64,000 nt of DNA from positions 21,271,001-21,335,000 of the forward strand of contig NC_079882.1 of the NCBI RefSeq assembly GCF_029227915.1. The letters are read 5' to 3'. A program made the translations under genes and the position numbers. Numbering within the stretch: position 1 is the first letter of the stretch; every line of letters begins with the position of its first letter. Positions 48,308-60,554 of the stretch are shown in pieces. This stretch comes from Hydractinia symbiolongicarpus (taxonomy: Eukaryota; Cnidaria; Hydrozoa; Anthoathecata; Hydractiniidae). Under the pieces are notes generated by a model. It searched no databases. It was not told where the DNA came from and saw only the letters and a program-made list of their open reading frames with translations.

Positions 48308-51300
48308 TCAAAACGAATCTTTGGACCTTATCTCCCCCTGATTGGACAATTCAAAAGTCAACCCATCAAGTGGACCGTGTGATGTATCACCTGAGTGGTA
48401 AGCTGGAAGTAATGGATCGGAAGGTGTTGCAACAGTTCCATTTACAATTACGCCGTTTTCTATCAAATTACCAGAGTTATGTTCCTAAATAATAAAAAAG
48501 GAAAAATCGTTATTAAGCTACCATGTTGTCAACCAAGGTGATATCACAGAACATAATATCCCATTAAAAGTCCCCCATAAAAGAACAAGAAAAGTAAGAA
48601 ATACATATGCGTATATCGCTTGAAGATTACTAGCGTAATTAAATGTTTTTAAGTACAGTTATATGCGATTTACAAGAAAATGGCGTAACACTACTCAAGC
48701 TGGCGCAACATGTTCTAAGGGTTACTTATTTTCGGAAGAGTTAAGAAAGCAGCAAACGTATGAAGAGGTATACCTTTTGTTGCTGTTGTTGTTGTAACGC
48801 TTGCATCTCGCCTATAAACGTGAAAGGATAATGCATTTAAAATTGATAACAGTTAAAACAAAAACTAAAAAGAGAGTGTAACGAAATGAAAACAGGATTT
48901 TGTTATTGCGCGTTGTTGTGACAAATACTCGATGAACTATTACTTTAAGGGTAATTATAAAATAGAAGTACTTTAAAAAGTCTGACGAAACTCTGCAATA
49001 CACTTAAATACGCCTTCCTTCAAAAATACCTCCAAGCAGCTTCAAAATTATGCGCCATAAAATTTACGTTTTAAAAAATTATAAGTGTTGTTGACTATTA
49101 CGGAGTATATTTAGAAAGAGACGTTTGTATAAACTCTCTATGGAGTTTATAAGTTAGAACTTCGTTTTCTCAAAAAACGTGAGTAGCCTGGAATCTAATT
49201 GCAACAAGTAATAGTACTTACACACATTTAAAAAACTGGTCAATGTGATATCCGCAGACTATAAAAAGTGAAAAGATAAAAATTTATTAATTCTTTACTT
49301 ACAACTATAATAACCAAAACATTACAATAAAACGTTCTTTTAGAGTACTTACTTCTCCATTCAACCATTCCAAATTTGGTGAACCAGGTGACTTCTTACA
49401 TGGAGACACAACAATCGGTTTCACTTCAACCTTTGGTGTATTATGAAAGCCAGTGTTTTGTGCTGCTGTTTCCAGAAAGGTGTGCAAAGACTTAAAATGC
49501 TCATTATTGTTGTATCCTTCATCAACAACTTCGTCTCGATAACCTGAATTAGAAAGAAGAAAAATTTAAATCAAGTAATATTGTTAATTAACACTTTGAC
49601 AGATTTTTTAAGTAAACTGCGAACTGACCTGACATAAAAGAAGGGGTGTACACACTGGAATTTGCAATAGGAGATTTGGATAGTGATGTGGTGCAACTGT
49701 TGGTGAGTTTGAACGAATCAGGAGATAAGTTAGCATACTGTACAAGTTGTGGAGGTTGAGGGATCAAGTTGACAGCCACTGCGTTGTTAAGAAGCTTACT
49801 AGATGCATTCACACGGGGGACGATAGCCCGGTTTTGTGGTACACCCTGCTGTGAACCTAAAGAATAAGGGCGTTTACGTCCGGGTCGTGGTCTTAAAGGT
49901 ATTAAGTCTTGGTTATTTATAAATCGTACACCGTTATGTCGGGAGGTTATAACGCCCGGGACAACTGGTTTAACAATAGGTTGTTGAATTGGTTTGTTCA
50001 CCTTCGGTGCAATTTTAGCTGGTTTTTTAATACTATTAACAAGTTCAATTTTTCTCAAATTATTTTCCTCTTTGCAACTCCCCACCAAGCACTGCAAACC
50101 GTCCACTGCAAATAACGCCTTCTTCTCCGCCACTTCTCTCCATTCGTACTTAAACTTTAGACAATCATTCTGTCCAAGAGCTAAATAGATTGTCCTCAAA
50201 TGTATTTTCTCAGCAGTTGAGTAAGTCCAGTACCCTAAAAATGGTTTGATATTACAGTTTTGAGATTTAATATCCTTTTCTTTACTTTTACCAAATATTC
50301 TTGGAAAAACATCTGTTTCTGTTTCCCCTGCTACTTCACTTGGTGGGACATCTTTAGAAGTGTCTGTACTTAAATTCTCCAGTATAATAGGAGCTTCTTG
50401 CTTTTTCTCACAGCTCTCTAATAGTTTCTCAGCATGAGCCAACTTTTCAGCAATGCTGCTACAACCGTCTTTAATATTTGAAGGCAATGGATAGATATAC
50501 AATATAAGTTGTTCTGAAGAATACAAATCAGTAAAACGTTTGTCAAACATCTGAAACACTTCTGAAAATTTAGCAGTTGTGTTTACGTTTGTAAAACGTA
50601 ATCTAGGATTAAACGCATGCTTTTGTACAAAGTTAAATGCTGTATTTGAGTTCGGAAGAAATTCAATATTTATATGTTTAGGAACGGTTACATCTGGTAC
50701 AGAATTAACGTCACGGTAAAGTTTTTTTAGAAATCTGTTGGGTGGACGTAGTCGGATATTTCGACCTTTATATCGCAGATAGGTAGATCCTTTAGTCACA
50801 AGTTCATCTAACTGTTTTAGCACTTTCTGTCCAAGCCCTTGCACTCCCTTCTTACGTAACTCTCCTAAGCAGATCATATAATGAATTTCTCGACGATATG
50901 CTTTCTTCGGATTGTTTTCATGTTGTAAAAGTAAAGTCTTTGAAATTTTGGACCATGTTCTGTGATAAAAATGACGAATTTGTTCCTTTGTTTTAGAATC
51001 ATCTTCGCTTTTTAGTTTCAATTTCTTCTTCATGAGTTGTCTTATTTGAGCGTAATCTTTTCCGTATTCTGCAAGGCCTTGAAAGAAAATTTCCTGATCA
51101 TCTTCACTCCACTGTTCCCATTGTCGACGACATTTTGTTTTCGTAATTTCTTCTTTTGCTGTAGGTGCGTCTTCTGGTTCTAATAAAAGAATCAACAAGT
51201 AATTTTTGTGACTGTTAATGTTAATTTCTTTAATATTAAACATTATTTTTTTACATGTAGAGAAGTAGTGTAAAGTTTACCATCCCCTACTAATTCGACA

Positions 51301-51966
51301 TATACTCTTGGTTTAGTTTAAATAATGGGTTAGAAAAGTTTATAAAACATGTATGTGTAAAAAACACAGCATGTACTTTCCCTCCCAAATTCGCAAAAAA
51401 AGCAAGCAAACAAGCAAACAATTGGGTATTCACGAAGAGTTGTAAATAATATTTTCTCAACAAGATAAAACGTAATGTGCCGTAATGATTTGAATTAGCA
51501 CTCAACGTCTTAAGTGCCCCTCTTGAATAAGCTATTAAGACCCCCCCTACAGGTGTTGAAAGTTTTCCTTGTATTCTTATCAATTGCTCTTCAAAATATT
51601 TCGCTTTTTGAGAACCATTGTTAAATTTTTATAAGAACCAAAAATCTCTTCTTTTAGGTAAATATTTGACAAAACATTGCCCTGTTCTTTAAGTTGACCC
51701 TTTTGATTAAGCACCCACGTAAAAAATCCAAAATTTAATACGAGCCCAGAATTTTTACATATATAAGATATACATGTATAAACTAAGTAGATTGAATACA
51801 CATTAAAGGCAACAAAAAACATGTTCACACCTTTGTGGTCTTCTTTTAACTGTGGTGTTTCACATCGACCACTTCTCGTCCGTTGACGCTTGCATGGGGG
51901 ACGTAAACTTTCTCTTGTAATAAGCATTGATCTTTGTTGAGGGTTTTTATCAGCACTTTTATTCAT
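48308..51966 (-). CDS. CRAMP1: Cramped / CRAMP1 homolog, SANT-domain chromatin protein
   Basis: Five minus-strand exons: 51831-51966, 49629-51179, 49353-49543, 48774-48806 (33 nt) and 48308-48484, all in frame, 695 residues. A basic N-terminus (PPCKRQRTRSGR) is followed by the SANT/Myb-like domain (CRRQWEQWSEDDQEIFFQGL to HFYHRTWSKISK, about residues 62-124). Then come the conserved YMICLGELRKK, YLRYKGRNIRLRPPNRFLKKL and NPRLRF stretches of the Cramped family, and a second conserved block near residue 365 (WTYSTAEKIHLRTIYLALGQ). The C-terminal third is low complexity. Cramped is a Polycomb-group-related nuclear protein in flies, and animal CRAMP1 is linked to linker-histone gene expression. 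Vertebrate CRAMP1 is considerably longer (over 1200 residues), so this copy is compact. The 33-nt exon (MQALQQQQQQK) uses a GCGAG acceptor and is the least certain part. Confidence 0.92.
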
Positions 51967-54224
51967 TTTTTACATCTTCACACATCTAAATTGGGCAATA
52001 GACTGTACTTGTTTATTTATAAATAAGTAATCACTCACTGCACCAGTGTATCTAAAAGTAGTGCTTTCTAAATGAAAACGTCTTGGTATGTAAATTAGTA
52101 CAGTATTTAATAATTATCTAAACAAACAGCTCTGGTATTGATATTTCAGCACCACTTCCTACATAACTTCATGGTTTTGATTAAAAGCTATTCGTTAAAT
52201 ACAAGTTGTAAAAAATGCCAGTGAAAATCAACAGTTAAATGCAAGTTCGTTTTTAACAACAAACTCACAATTTTCCAGTGTATTTTGTGGAAGACTTCCA
52301 GTAAATGACTGAGAAATTAAGGAAAGTGTATTTATAAGTTCAAGTAGATTTAAGTACTCCAGAAGGATAAACTTTCAAATAAAAATAAAACAAATACAAA
52401 ATGTAAATATATATAAATGTTACTTATATGGATGTGAAATGTGTTAAAACTAACAATGCAGCATGCAGTAGGTTACTAACACAAAGTCAAAATTATAGAA
52501 AAATTATAGAAGAATTGGATTGGGAGTTTTGAAAAATAGTTTTACAGTTTTGTAGTAAACTTTGGTGCAAAAAACGAGGGAAAGTTAATATTTCATACTA
52601 TATAGGTAAAGTACGAAATACAAGGTGAAAACAAATATAACATGAACACATAAAGTGGACCAATAATGTATTTATTTTTTAGATAATATATTTATATTTA
52701 CCATAACGTGATAAAACTTATTTTAAAGTCTTTGTTGCAAAAGGAAATTTCCTTAAAGTTTAAGCCACTGATTAACAATAACTGCTGTTTAAATGCACAA
52801 TATTTGCTAAAAGTAGGTTCAGGGTTCGAATTAGAAATATAAAGACAGAAGAAAATGGTAACGAAGTACTTTAGACCACTTGCCATTGATCCTGTGTTAA
52901 TTTCTATTTCAGAAATTTATAGAAATTAACACAATTTTTTATAGAAATAAGTGATACAAACAAAAAAAAGGGTTTGCCATTTCAACATTTTCTTTGTAGA
53001 GTGATTTGCGAAGAGAGCATTTTGATTAGCAAATTACTACCTCCTAATCTAAATCCTGACGTTTGTACAAAACTTTACCATAGTAAATTAGATTAAGTCA
53101 GTTACCCTCGCTTTCTTCTAAGAACCCAAACCAACATTGTAGAGGGTAATTTCATTGACATTTTGGAAATTGCCTCATATCACATTTCAAAAAATTGTAT
53201 TCACAACCATTGGATGAATTTAAACACTATTCTAAATGCTTACATTGTTACAAAAACCTTAAAAATATAAATTTTACAATATAAAATTAAACTTATAGAT
53301 GAGGAGAAGCAAATTCGTTTAACAGAAAGACACAATTTAATAACTTACAAAAAGACGTTAGGTTTGATGATAATGAAATTATATTTAAACAGAAAGCAAG
53401 TCTTAGCTAGAGCCTTATCCTTTTCTTTATAATGTTAACACGCTTTTCTAATCAATGCGTTTAATATATTTATAAATTTTTGTGGGCTCGTCCATCTAGC
53501 CTTCACTGTGTTTAGTCCACTGGTATTCCTTACGAGTTCCACTAATAGTAATAGGCCACCCTTAAGCATGGTTGTGTAAAGAGTAAATAGGCTTTTTGGT
53601 TCTGTGATTTACATCTCAATTTAATGTGTTTATTTCTCAACCTACATGTGTATATAAGTTGATATTTTCTTTTGATTCACTGAAAAATAACTCATACGCA
53701 ATTTTTTTGTGAAGTTTACATTTCTAAAATAAACTAGATATATAATTGAGTGACATAATCTCTCGGACACAATACAAAAATGTATATATAGTCTGTTTAT
53801 GAGACCTGAAAATATGAATGTATCAATGTATGTGATATTGACTTTAAAAAAACAGAAAATATTAATAAACAGAAATTAAAAATAAAATCAGGGATAACGC
53901 AAATGTGCTGAGCACAAACCTGAACTTCGTTACTTCAGTCAGGGGTAAATTTTGTGTAGAATTATCTTTTCATTCAGTAGTATAATGCACTGATAGATCA
54001 TTAATTTCTGTATATACTTCACACTTATTCCATGTTTATTTAAAATGTTTTCATACTTATATAGACTGTAGTACATACAAACACATGCCAATATCATTGT
54101 GGATTTAATATTTTTTTTCAGGGCCATAGGTAGAAAGTGATTTTCTAATGTCATTGTGAAAAGTTTTTGATAGGTAATAGAATTGAATAATATAAACATT
54201 ATCATGTCACGAACAAGCGAGTTT
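51967..54224. other. intergenic upstream of CRAMP1
   Basis: AT-rich, no recognisable gene. CRAMP1's promoter should be in the first few hundred bases. Short frames (for example 53939-54205) have no family resemblance. Confidence 0.4.
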
Positions 54225-54270
54225 ATTCTAGGCTACGTTTCGACAACTACAGCTGTCATCGACAGCCAAT
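54225..54270 (-). ncRNA. degenerate hammerhead ribozyme motif of the Penelope-like element
   Basis: Minus strand: CTGTCGATGA (54265-54256) in the place of the CUGANGA core, a short stem GACA...TGTC, then CGAAAC (54242-54237) and the TAGCC arm. Penelope-like elements are known to carry hammerhead motifs in their terminal repeats. Here the conserved A of CUGA is T, so cleavage is unlikely. Confidence 0.5.
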
Positions 54271-55410
54271 GATCGTAATCATCTTTGGCTATTTATTATT
54301 ATTCGAAATTAACAAATCAGATCACAGCAATTAAAGTAATTAATTTTTTCGTGGACCCAGATGGAAGCAATAGATTGATTAAAATCTGTCCGTTTTCTAA
54401 AAGTTCACTTTATGTTACGTTTCTTTTATGTTTGTCCCGAGTTAATACGAAATACTATTGATATGAGTATTTCTGTCTGTAAGATTTATGGTTTCTTTTA
54501 CTTTTCTTGCTGTCCAACCAGACTCTCGGTTTATGATATTTTTATTGTCCCAGTCAATAACATGATCATTCTTTCAGCTATGGTCTGCAATCTCATTTTT
54601 GTCTGTATCTGTGTTGCGTATGGCTCTTTTATGCTTTTGCACAAGTTGTTTACACATTCGTTTTGTTTCACTGACATAAACAGTATCACAATTCTTACAC
54701 GGGATTTCATAGACAATATTACATTGATTCTCTAGACATATTTTGTCTTTCGGATGTGACAGCATACTACATAGCGTGTTCTTAGATTGAAACACTGGCT
54801 TTACTTTATGATTTGTCAATACCCGATGAAGTACAGTACTTGTCCCTTGTATTCATGGCATACACACTGTAGCTACTGGTTAATTTTTGGCATCTTCCCC
54901 GTTACTGCTCTTATCAGTCCTGTTCCTGATTTTCCTCTCAACCTTTTTAATGGTCTGTCTTAAGTACCCATTTGCAAGTAAGGTGTTGTTTCCACTGACT
55001 ACATTGACTGCTCTGTCCAGTAATGAGGACACTACACTTTCTTTGCATGACATTTGGTGATTAGATGTGTCGTTGAGATATTGATCAGTATAAGTTGGTT
55101 TGCAGTATACTAATACTGATTAGTTACTACCGTTACGAGACACTAGAGTGTCTAAAAAAGGAAGGGTACCGTTCTTCTCATGTTCAATTGTAAATTGAAT
55201 TTTCAGGTACAAATTATTGATATGTCCATGAAATGCGTCTAGATGTGCTCTTTTTATTACTAAAAAGACATTATGCACAAATCTTTTACAAACTCCTTGA
55301 GCGTGATCTGCAGTTGTTAAAGCTGTAGTCTCATGAGCCTGCATATATATTTCAGCTACCACAGAGGATGTTGACCCATAGCCACACAGTCAGTTTGCAA
55401 GAATTGTCAC
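54225..55410 (-). mobile_element. Penelope-like retroelement remnant (RT and GIY-YIG fragments)
   Basis: On the minus strand, in order: DCVAMG with a frameshift, then SSVVAEIYMQAHE, the reverse-transcriptase thumb-side phrase NGTLPFLDTLVSRNGS, then VYCKPTYTDQYLN and SVVSSLLDRAVN. Next is a GIY-YIG endonuclease start (IVYEIPCKNCDTVYVSETK, VQKHKRAIRN), and the end near 54225 has a hammerhead-like motif. The order RT then GIY-YIG is diagnostic of Penelope-like elements. The copy is dead: the catalytic [YF]VDD site reads FVHN, and there are frameshifts and stops. Confidence 0.85.
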
Positions 55411-56484
55411 TTTTATGTCAGTTTATGCTCTACAGTGTGGACTCAGTGAAAAAGAGAAAGATAAGTTTTATGATGAGTTAATACCAGTCACAGCAAGGTT
55501 TTGAGACAGTGAATTGTCATGGTGGGCAACAGACATAGTGGTTTGGAACACATTCAACATTCAGTAAGAAACAAGTAGGCTGATAACATACAAGTCAGGT
55601 GGTTGGCACACAGATAGATTACTTTCTGATTAGAAAGTCAGACAAGAAGATGGTGAAGGATGTGAAAGTTATATAAGGGGAAGAGTGTGTTTCTCAGTAT
55701 AATTTGCTGGTTTGTGTTATTAACTTGAAGAGTGTTAAAGAAGCCAAGGGCAAGTAGAGGCCCCGTTGTAAAGTCTGGAAACTGAAAGAAGAGATTGTAC
55801 CAAGAGTTTGGACTACTTTGAAGAATTTTCCTCCATAAACTTCTGATGACACCTGTGGGTGGAAGAAAGGACCAGCTAGAAAGACCTGGTAGCTATGGAA
55901 AAAGTGGAAGTCAGGTGGCAGTAAGAATATTTACTTAGAAGCTAAGCGCCTTGCTCGTACATTAGTGTAAATGCAAAACCCGAAGCAGAGAGAAACAGAT
56001 TGGCACATGTTTTAAAGAGGGAAGACCAGCGCAATGAGGTGTTCAAGGTAGCAACGCAAATTATGAAGACCAATCAAGATGTGGTAGGTGAGAAATGTAT
56101 ACATAACAAAGAAGGTGTCTTGGCTAGCACAGAGGAGGAGAAAGAACTAGCTTGTTAGAGCCTTTATTAGTCTGTCAACTCACACGCTAATGCGTGTGAG
56201 TTGACATGCCTGAAAAAAGGTTCTGCTTAAAAAAAAAAGATACTTCTTCCTTTGTTGACTAGCAGAATCTTGTCTATTGAGGTAAGAGGTAGGTTGTATG
56301 AGGCCTGTGTAAGAAGCGTTAGAAATAAATGATATGAGAATGGTTGTGGTTGTGTAACGCTCACTTCGTAGCATTAAAGACGTTATCCAGATAAGAAGAT
56401 TGAGTTGCTTGTATACAGCGTCCAACCCATGCTAGTATGGAAAATGGAAGTTAAGCCAGAGAATGAGGGTGATGATGATAATAA
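55410..56484 (+). mobile_element. RTE-type LINE remnant
   Basis: The plus strand encodes, with stops, frameshifts and internal deletions: SVYALQCGLSEKEKDKFYDE and SRLITYKSGG (endonuclease domain), then KSDKKMVKDVKVI, GEECVSQYNLLVC, IMKTNQDVVGEKCIHNKEGV and RLYEACVRSV. It ends with the familiar LINE 3' tail CCAACCCATGCTAGTATGG and a GATGATGATGATAATAA microsatellite. Most of the reverse transcriptase is missing. The 5' end abuts the Penelope-like remnant. Confidence 0.8.
56173..56206. repeat. perfect 15-bp hairpin, TAAT loop, inside the RTE remnant
   Basis: TGTCAACTCACACGC (56173-56187), loop TAAT, and its exact complement (56192-56206). It sits at the point where the RTE coding sequence jumps past its deleted reverse transcriptase. 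Confidence 0.8.
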
Positions 56485-58308
56485 ACTGCAAGTTTTGCTC
56501 CGGTTATTTGTGGTGACAGTTTTTGAGCACTTGTTGTTAGTATACATTAGGTTTACCTTAGTCTAGTAGAGCCTTGCACAATAAGGATGGTTTCTACCTA
56601 TACCTCTGATCTTAAAGGTTGCAAGGGAGATTAGTCTCATTTGCCTGCAAAAGAACTGGACCCTACTCAGCTCTTGACTGCATATAAACCTCAGCTCTTG
56701 GCTGCATATAAACCCCAACATCTAACACTGCACTAGTTCTTTAGATGTACCTTAAGCTCACCCAACCTTCCACCCTTTTCTAAATATATATGGAGTTTTC
56801 TTCACCTAATTTGTTATTATTTTATGTTATCAACACGTCTACGAATGGTGGGTATGAAATATACCAACTTACTTTATCACTGCAGTGCAATGGGATGCAG
56901 ACATTGCTGAAATATCATGGACATCTTCAACTGTAGACAGCTGCATCAAACCTGTTATGGGAGTGCGCAGCACGACACGGCTAGATAAATTGCTTATGCC
57001 TTAAGGTTCCTCTGGCATTTCTTTAGGCTAATGTTATGTCAGGGTTTTCGTCCATAGTTAGAAACAATGAGTTTGTAGGTAGCCTATAATTTAATTGGAG
57101 CATAATGCTGGGCCTTCTTTATCAGGCACATTTTAAAAAAATATCACTGGTTGCTCCATAAGCTGATTTAATTTGGTGCCAAATTAGTGACTATGTCTAG
57201 CCATTTTGTCCTAAAAGTTCATTTAATAACTGCCCGTAGCTATTAAATAGGGTTCAAAATCAACATGATTTGTTGTCACAAATCAAGTAACATACGCTAT
57301 TTTGGTCTGTAAATTGAACAACAGGGTTGGGTGTGTCACCATTGTGTGTATATGTAGTTGCTTTTTTTAAAAGTGAGTTAATGCAGCTTCTGCAGTTTTT
57401 TTTTAATTGTGGAAACTACTAAGAAATTACTAAATCTTTAGCTTTAGATCATATAGTACACAGGAACCTTATTCTCGCCTATTTTAAGGGGAATGATCCT
57501 GAACCAAAGTTTCTTCCAGATGCTGGCTTTTACCTGACTGACCTACCCATGATAACATTGATTTTATGTTTTGCATGACGTAACTTGACATGGCTCCTAA
57601 TCTAAATGTGTTGGTTGAAGGATGTGAACATAGATGGTGGCCTATGTAAGATCCTTCTCTGTCTTTGGCAATCAGGCAATTAGGAGCATTACGTCAAATT
57701 AGCAGTACACCTTAGCAGTTCTCCGACTTTTTGGTGTTTACCTAACTATCCAGTACCCTGGTATTTGTTGGTGCATGACAATGGTACAAGTTTGCCACTT
57801 TTAACCTCCGTGTCACACCACCCTGATGTGGCTTTTTTGTAGACTAAACTCTGTTAGACACCAACACTTACAAATAAAGTTAAATAAACTCTGCCTGTGC
57901 ATCACAGATAGCCTAGAACAATGGGACCTAGAGTGGTACAATTTTGCCTAGGTTTATAGCTAACTGTGAAAAGAAGCAAAATATTATGGGTAATCAATGT
58001 AACTTAGTTTAATACTATCTTCCCCTCTGATTTTCTTGGGTAAAAAAATTGGGTTTACAAAGTAAATTCCTTAGATCTATCAAAACGAAGTCTGACAGAC
58101 CACCGTTGTGAGGGAAATAAAGATTGGGGAATCACAAGTCTGGTAAAGATACGGCAAAGCCGTCAAGGAAACTTTCTTCTCTTATTCTAACCTTATATCT
58201 TATCAAAGATGGATAAGGCATACATCAATAAAAGTGAGTTCAAACGTCTCACGGTGGCGTGAACAGAATTTATTGCTTTATGACGAAATAGTACCTCCAT
58301 ATGCCAAC
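56485..58308. other. intergenic, repeat-derived
   Basis: No gene recognised. A short direct duplication (CAGCTCTTGACTGCATATAA and CAGCTCTTGGCTGCATATAA at 56680-56713) is present. The composition is less AT-rich than the surroundings, suggesting old transposon sequence. Confidence 0.4.
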
Positions 58309-59305
58309 TTTGTTAACATCGTGTTCGTGCAACGAGAGTGGTGCACACGAATCACGATAAAATTGTGGTCTTTATGTATAACAAACATTCAAACATTTTA
58401 TCGTGGCCACCACGCAATATTATTATCTCCACGAATGATCGTGTGCCCCACAATTATTTTCGCGAGCTCCACGATTTTTATAGCCAGTATATATAATTTA
58501 ATTGTTTTTCTTTTCAAAAAAGTCTTTGATTAAAGTTAATTTGTTTGTTTCAGGTTTTATCAAGTTAAAAAAGCATATTTATAGTTTTTGCTTAGTGTAT
58601 ACTTTTTTGTCATGGACGCAATTGTATTTTTACGAAATGTCATTTGTCTGCAAAAGTTAAATTTGGCTGCAACGATAAATGTTTTTTATAATCGCATTTT
58701 AAAAGTCTACAAGCAAAAAGCGGAGATAGCAATGTTTTTTTAGATCGCATTTTAAAAGTTTAAAAACGAAAAGCGACAATAGAAATGTTATTTTAGATCG
58801 CATTTTAAAAGTTTAAAAACGAATTGGGCGATAGAAATGTTTTTTAAGATCGCATTTTAGAAGTTTATAAACGAGAAGCCGCGATAGAAATGTTTTTTTA
58901 GATCGCATTTTAAAAGTTTATAAACGAAAAGCGACGATAGAAATGTTTTTTTTACATCGCATTTTAAAAGTTTATAAACAAAAAGCGGTGATAAAAATGT
59001 TTTTTTACATCACATTTCGATTCACGAACAATTAAAATCTATTATATAGCTAGGTTTATGACAACGAATTACCACAACAAGTTAATTTATTTTTTTGCCA
59101 TGGTTTTTGATTTAATTGATAAACTAATACGGTCTTTGTTGTTTTACAATAGAAGTTATCTATCATGAACATTTGATGTTTAATTTTTGTTCGTGTAGTC
59201 CATGAAAAATAATTGTAAGGTCCACGATTGTTAAAAAAATACGCATCGTGGACTATCGTGTTTCGTGCGTAACATGAAAAAAACACGAGCCATGATGTTA
59301 ACAAA
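58309..59305. mobile_element. 1-kb inverted-repeat element with a 53-bp minisatellite core
   Basis: Terminal inverted repeats TTTGTTAACATC (58309-58320) and its exact complement (59294-59305). Many subterminal CCACGA / TCGTGG motifs occur near both ends, and a seven-copy 53-bp tandem repeat fills 58671-59030 (GATAGAAATGTTTTTT, ATCGCATTTTAAAAGTTTA). There is no transposase. The structure suits a non-autonomous DNA transposon. No convincing target duplication. Confidence 0.6.
58671..59030. repeat. 53-bp tandem repeat, seven copies
   Basis: Starts of the GATAGAAATG phrase at about 58671, 58725, 58778, 58830, 58882, 58935 and 58989. The internal phrase GATCGCATTTTAAAAGTTTA is conserved. Confidence 0.9.
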
Positions 59306-60363
59306 CCTTTTCACAGTACTGTAGCTATAGAGATGAATTCCAGTGTGACATTTGTTTACTTTTCAGCGATAAGCTCTTTGGTTTGAGCATTTGCATGGCA
59401 GGGTAAAATTGTGGATTTCGCGGAAACATGATTTGAGGTTATAAACTATTATAGAATGTATATTGACACCTTCTGTTTTTTACAGCCCATCTATATTGGC
59501 AGATAGGTTTCATCTTCGTCTGATTGCTGCTTGATTAATAAATAGGTGGCCAGGTAAGTGGCTAGCTATGCGATCGCTACGTGGAAAAGAAAAATTACAT
59601 CTATCACACAGTACAGTAGGTAACGTAGTACCTAAAAACTAACTTAAGTAAAAGTTAAGCTCTAGCTAGCTAGCTAATAGCTAGAGCTTTTAACTAACTT
59701 ATTTTATATGATAAAAACACATCTTAGATCCCAAGGCTATAAGTCAAATTTTAGAGAAAAATGATAAAAAGGTAACATTAATAAGTTGTGGAAGAATCTC
59801 AGATTTGAAATATAAAATGAAACAAAAACAAAGCTTCTGCTACACAGAAACAGCTGCCATTATTATATCGTCTATTCGTACGGTAAAGATGGGTCACGAA
59901 ATTACTAAAAGGTGGCAAACATTTTCAATATAATAAATATACATAAAGTTTAACGATTTCGACAGCAAACTCTTATATACACAAATTAAAACATTGTAAA
60001 ATTTTAATTAGAATTTTTAACCTTAATAAAAGATGGCATGTATGCAACAATTAGAAGTCGTCAAACGCGGTCCTGCGTTTTACCACGTAAATCATAAACA
60101 AAGGGTATCCATATACCGGAATAATGGTTGCTGCGTATCTGGTTGCAGAAGGTGAATAAAAGACGCCAATCTGCTCTGCCTTGTTTTTATTATCGACTTA
60201 ACTTTTATGCTTTCTTTAACTCGTGAACAAACTGTACTGAAGCATTACGGTGTGTAAGTTATGTTATACTTTAAAAGAATTAAAGATCGCTAAAATAGTC
60301 CTAGTAAAGGTATAGGATATTGAAAATCAGGGCAGCACCAAACATAACGACGCCCTCCATACT
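59306..60363. other. intergenic
   Basis: No gene seen. A palindromic patch at about 59648-59700 (AGCTCTAGCTA ... TAGCTAGAGCT around CTAG repeats) can form a hairpin with arms of about 17 bp. Confidence 0.4.
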
Positions 60364-60453
60364 CATAGACCTTTTTGAATGTTTACATTTTGCGCGGTAA
60401 TCCCCTCTGTTTCTAACAGCTGGATGGCGGGCAGAAAGATGTGGGTGCTTGCT
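60364..60453 (-). repeat. dispersed repeat family R1, copy 2
   Basis: Reverse complement of the 30124-30216 sequence with about 75-80 percent visible identity, including AAACATTCAAAAAGGTCTAT. See copy 1. Confidence 0.7.
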
Positions 60454-60554
60454 AAAGAATGGTCTTGGTCTTTTTTCAGCCCTTTTCTTTTTAGGCTTTA
60501 AACTATTTATCCAGTGTAGTTTTGAATAAGGCTGCCATCAAAAATGTGCCTGAC

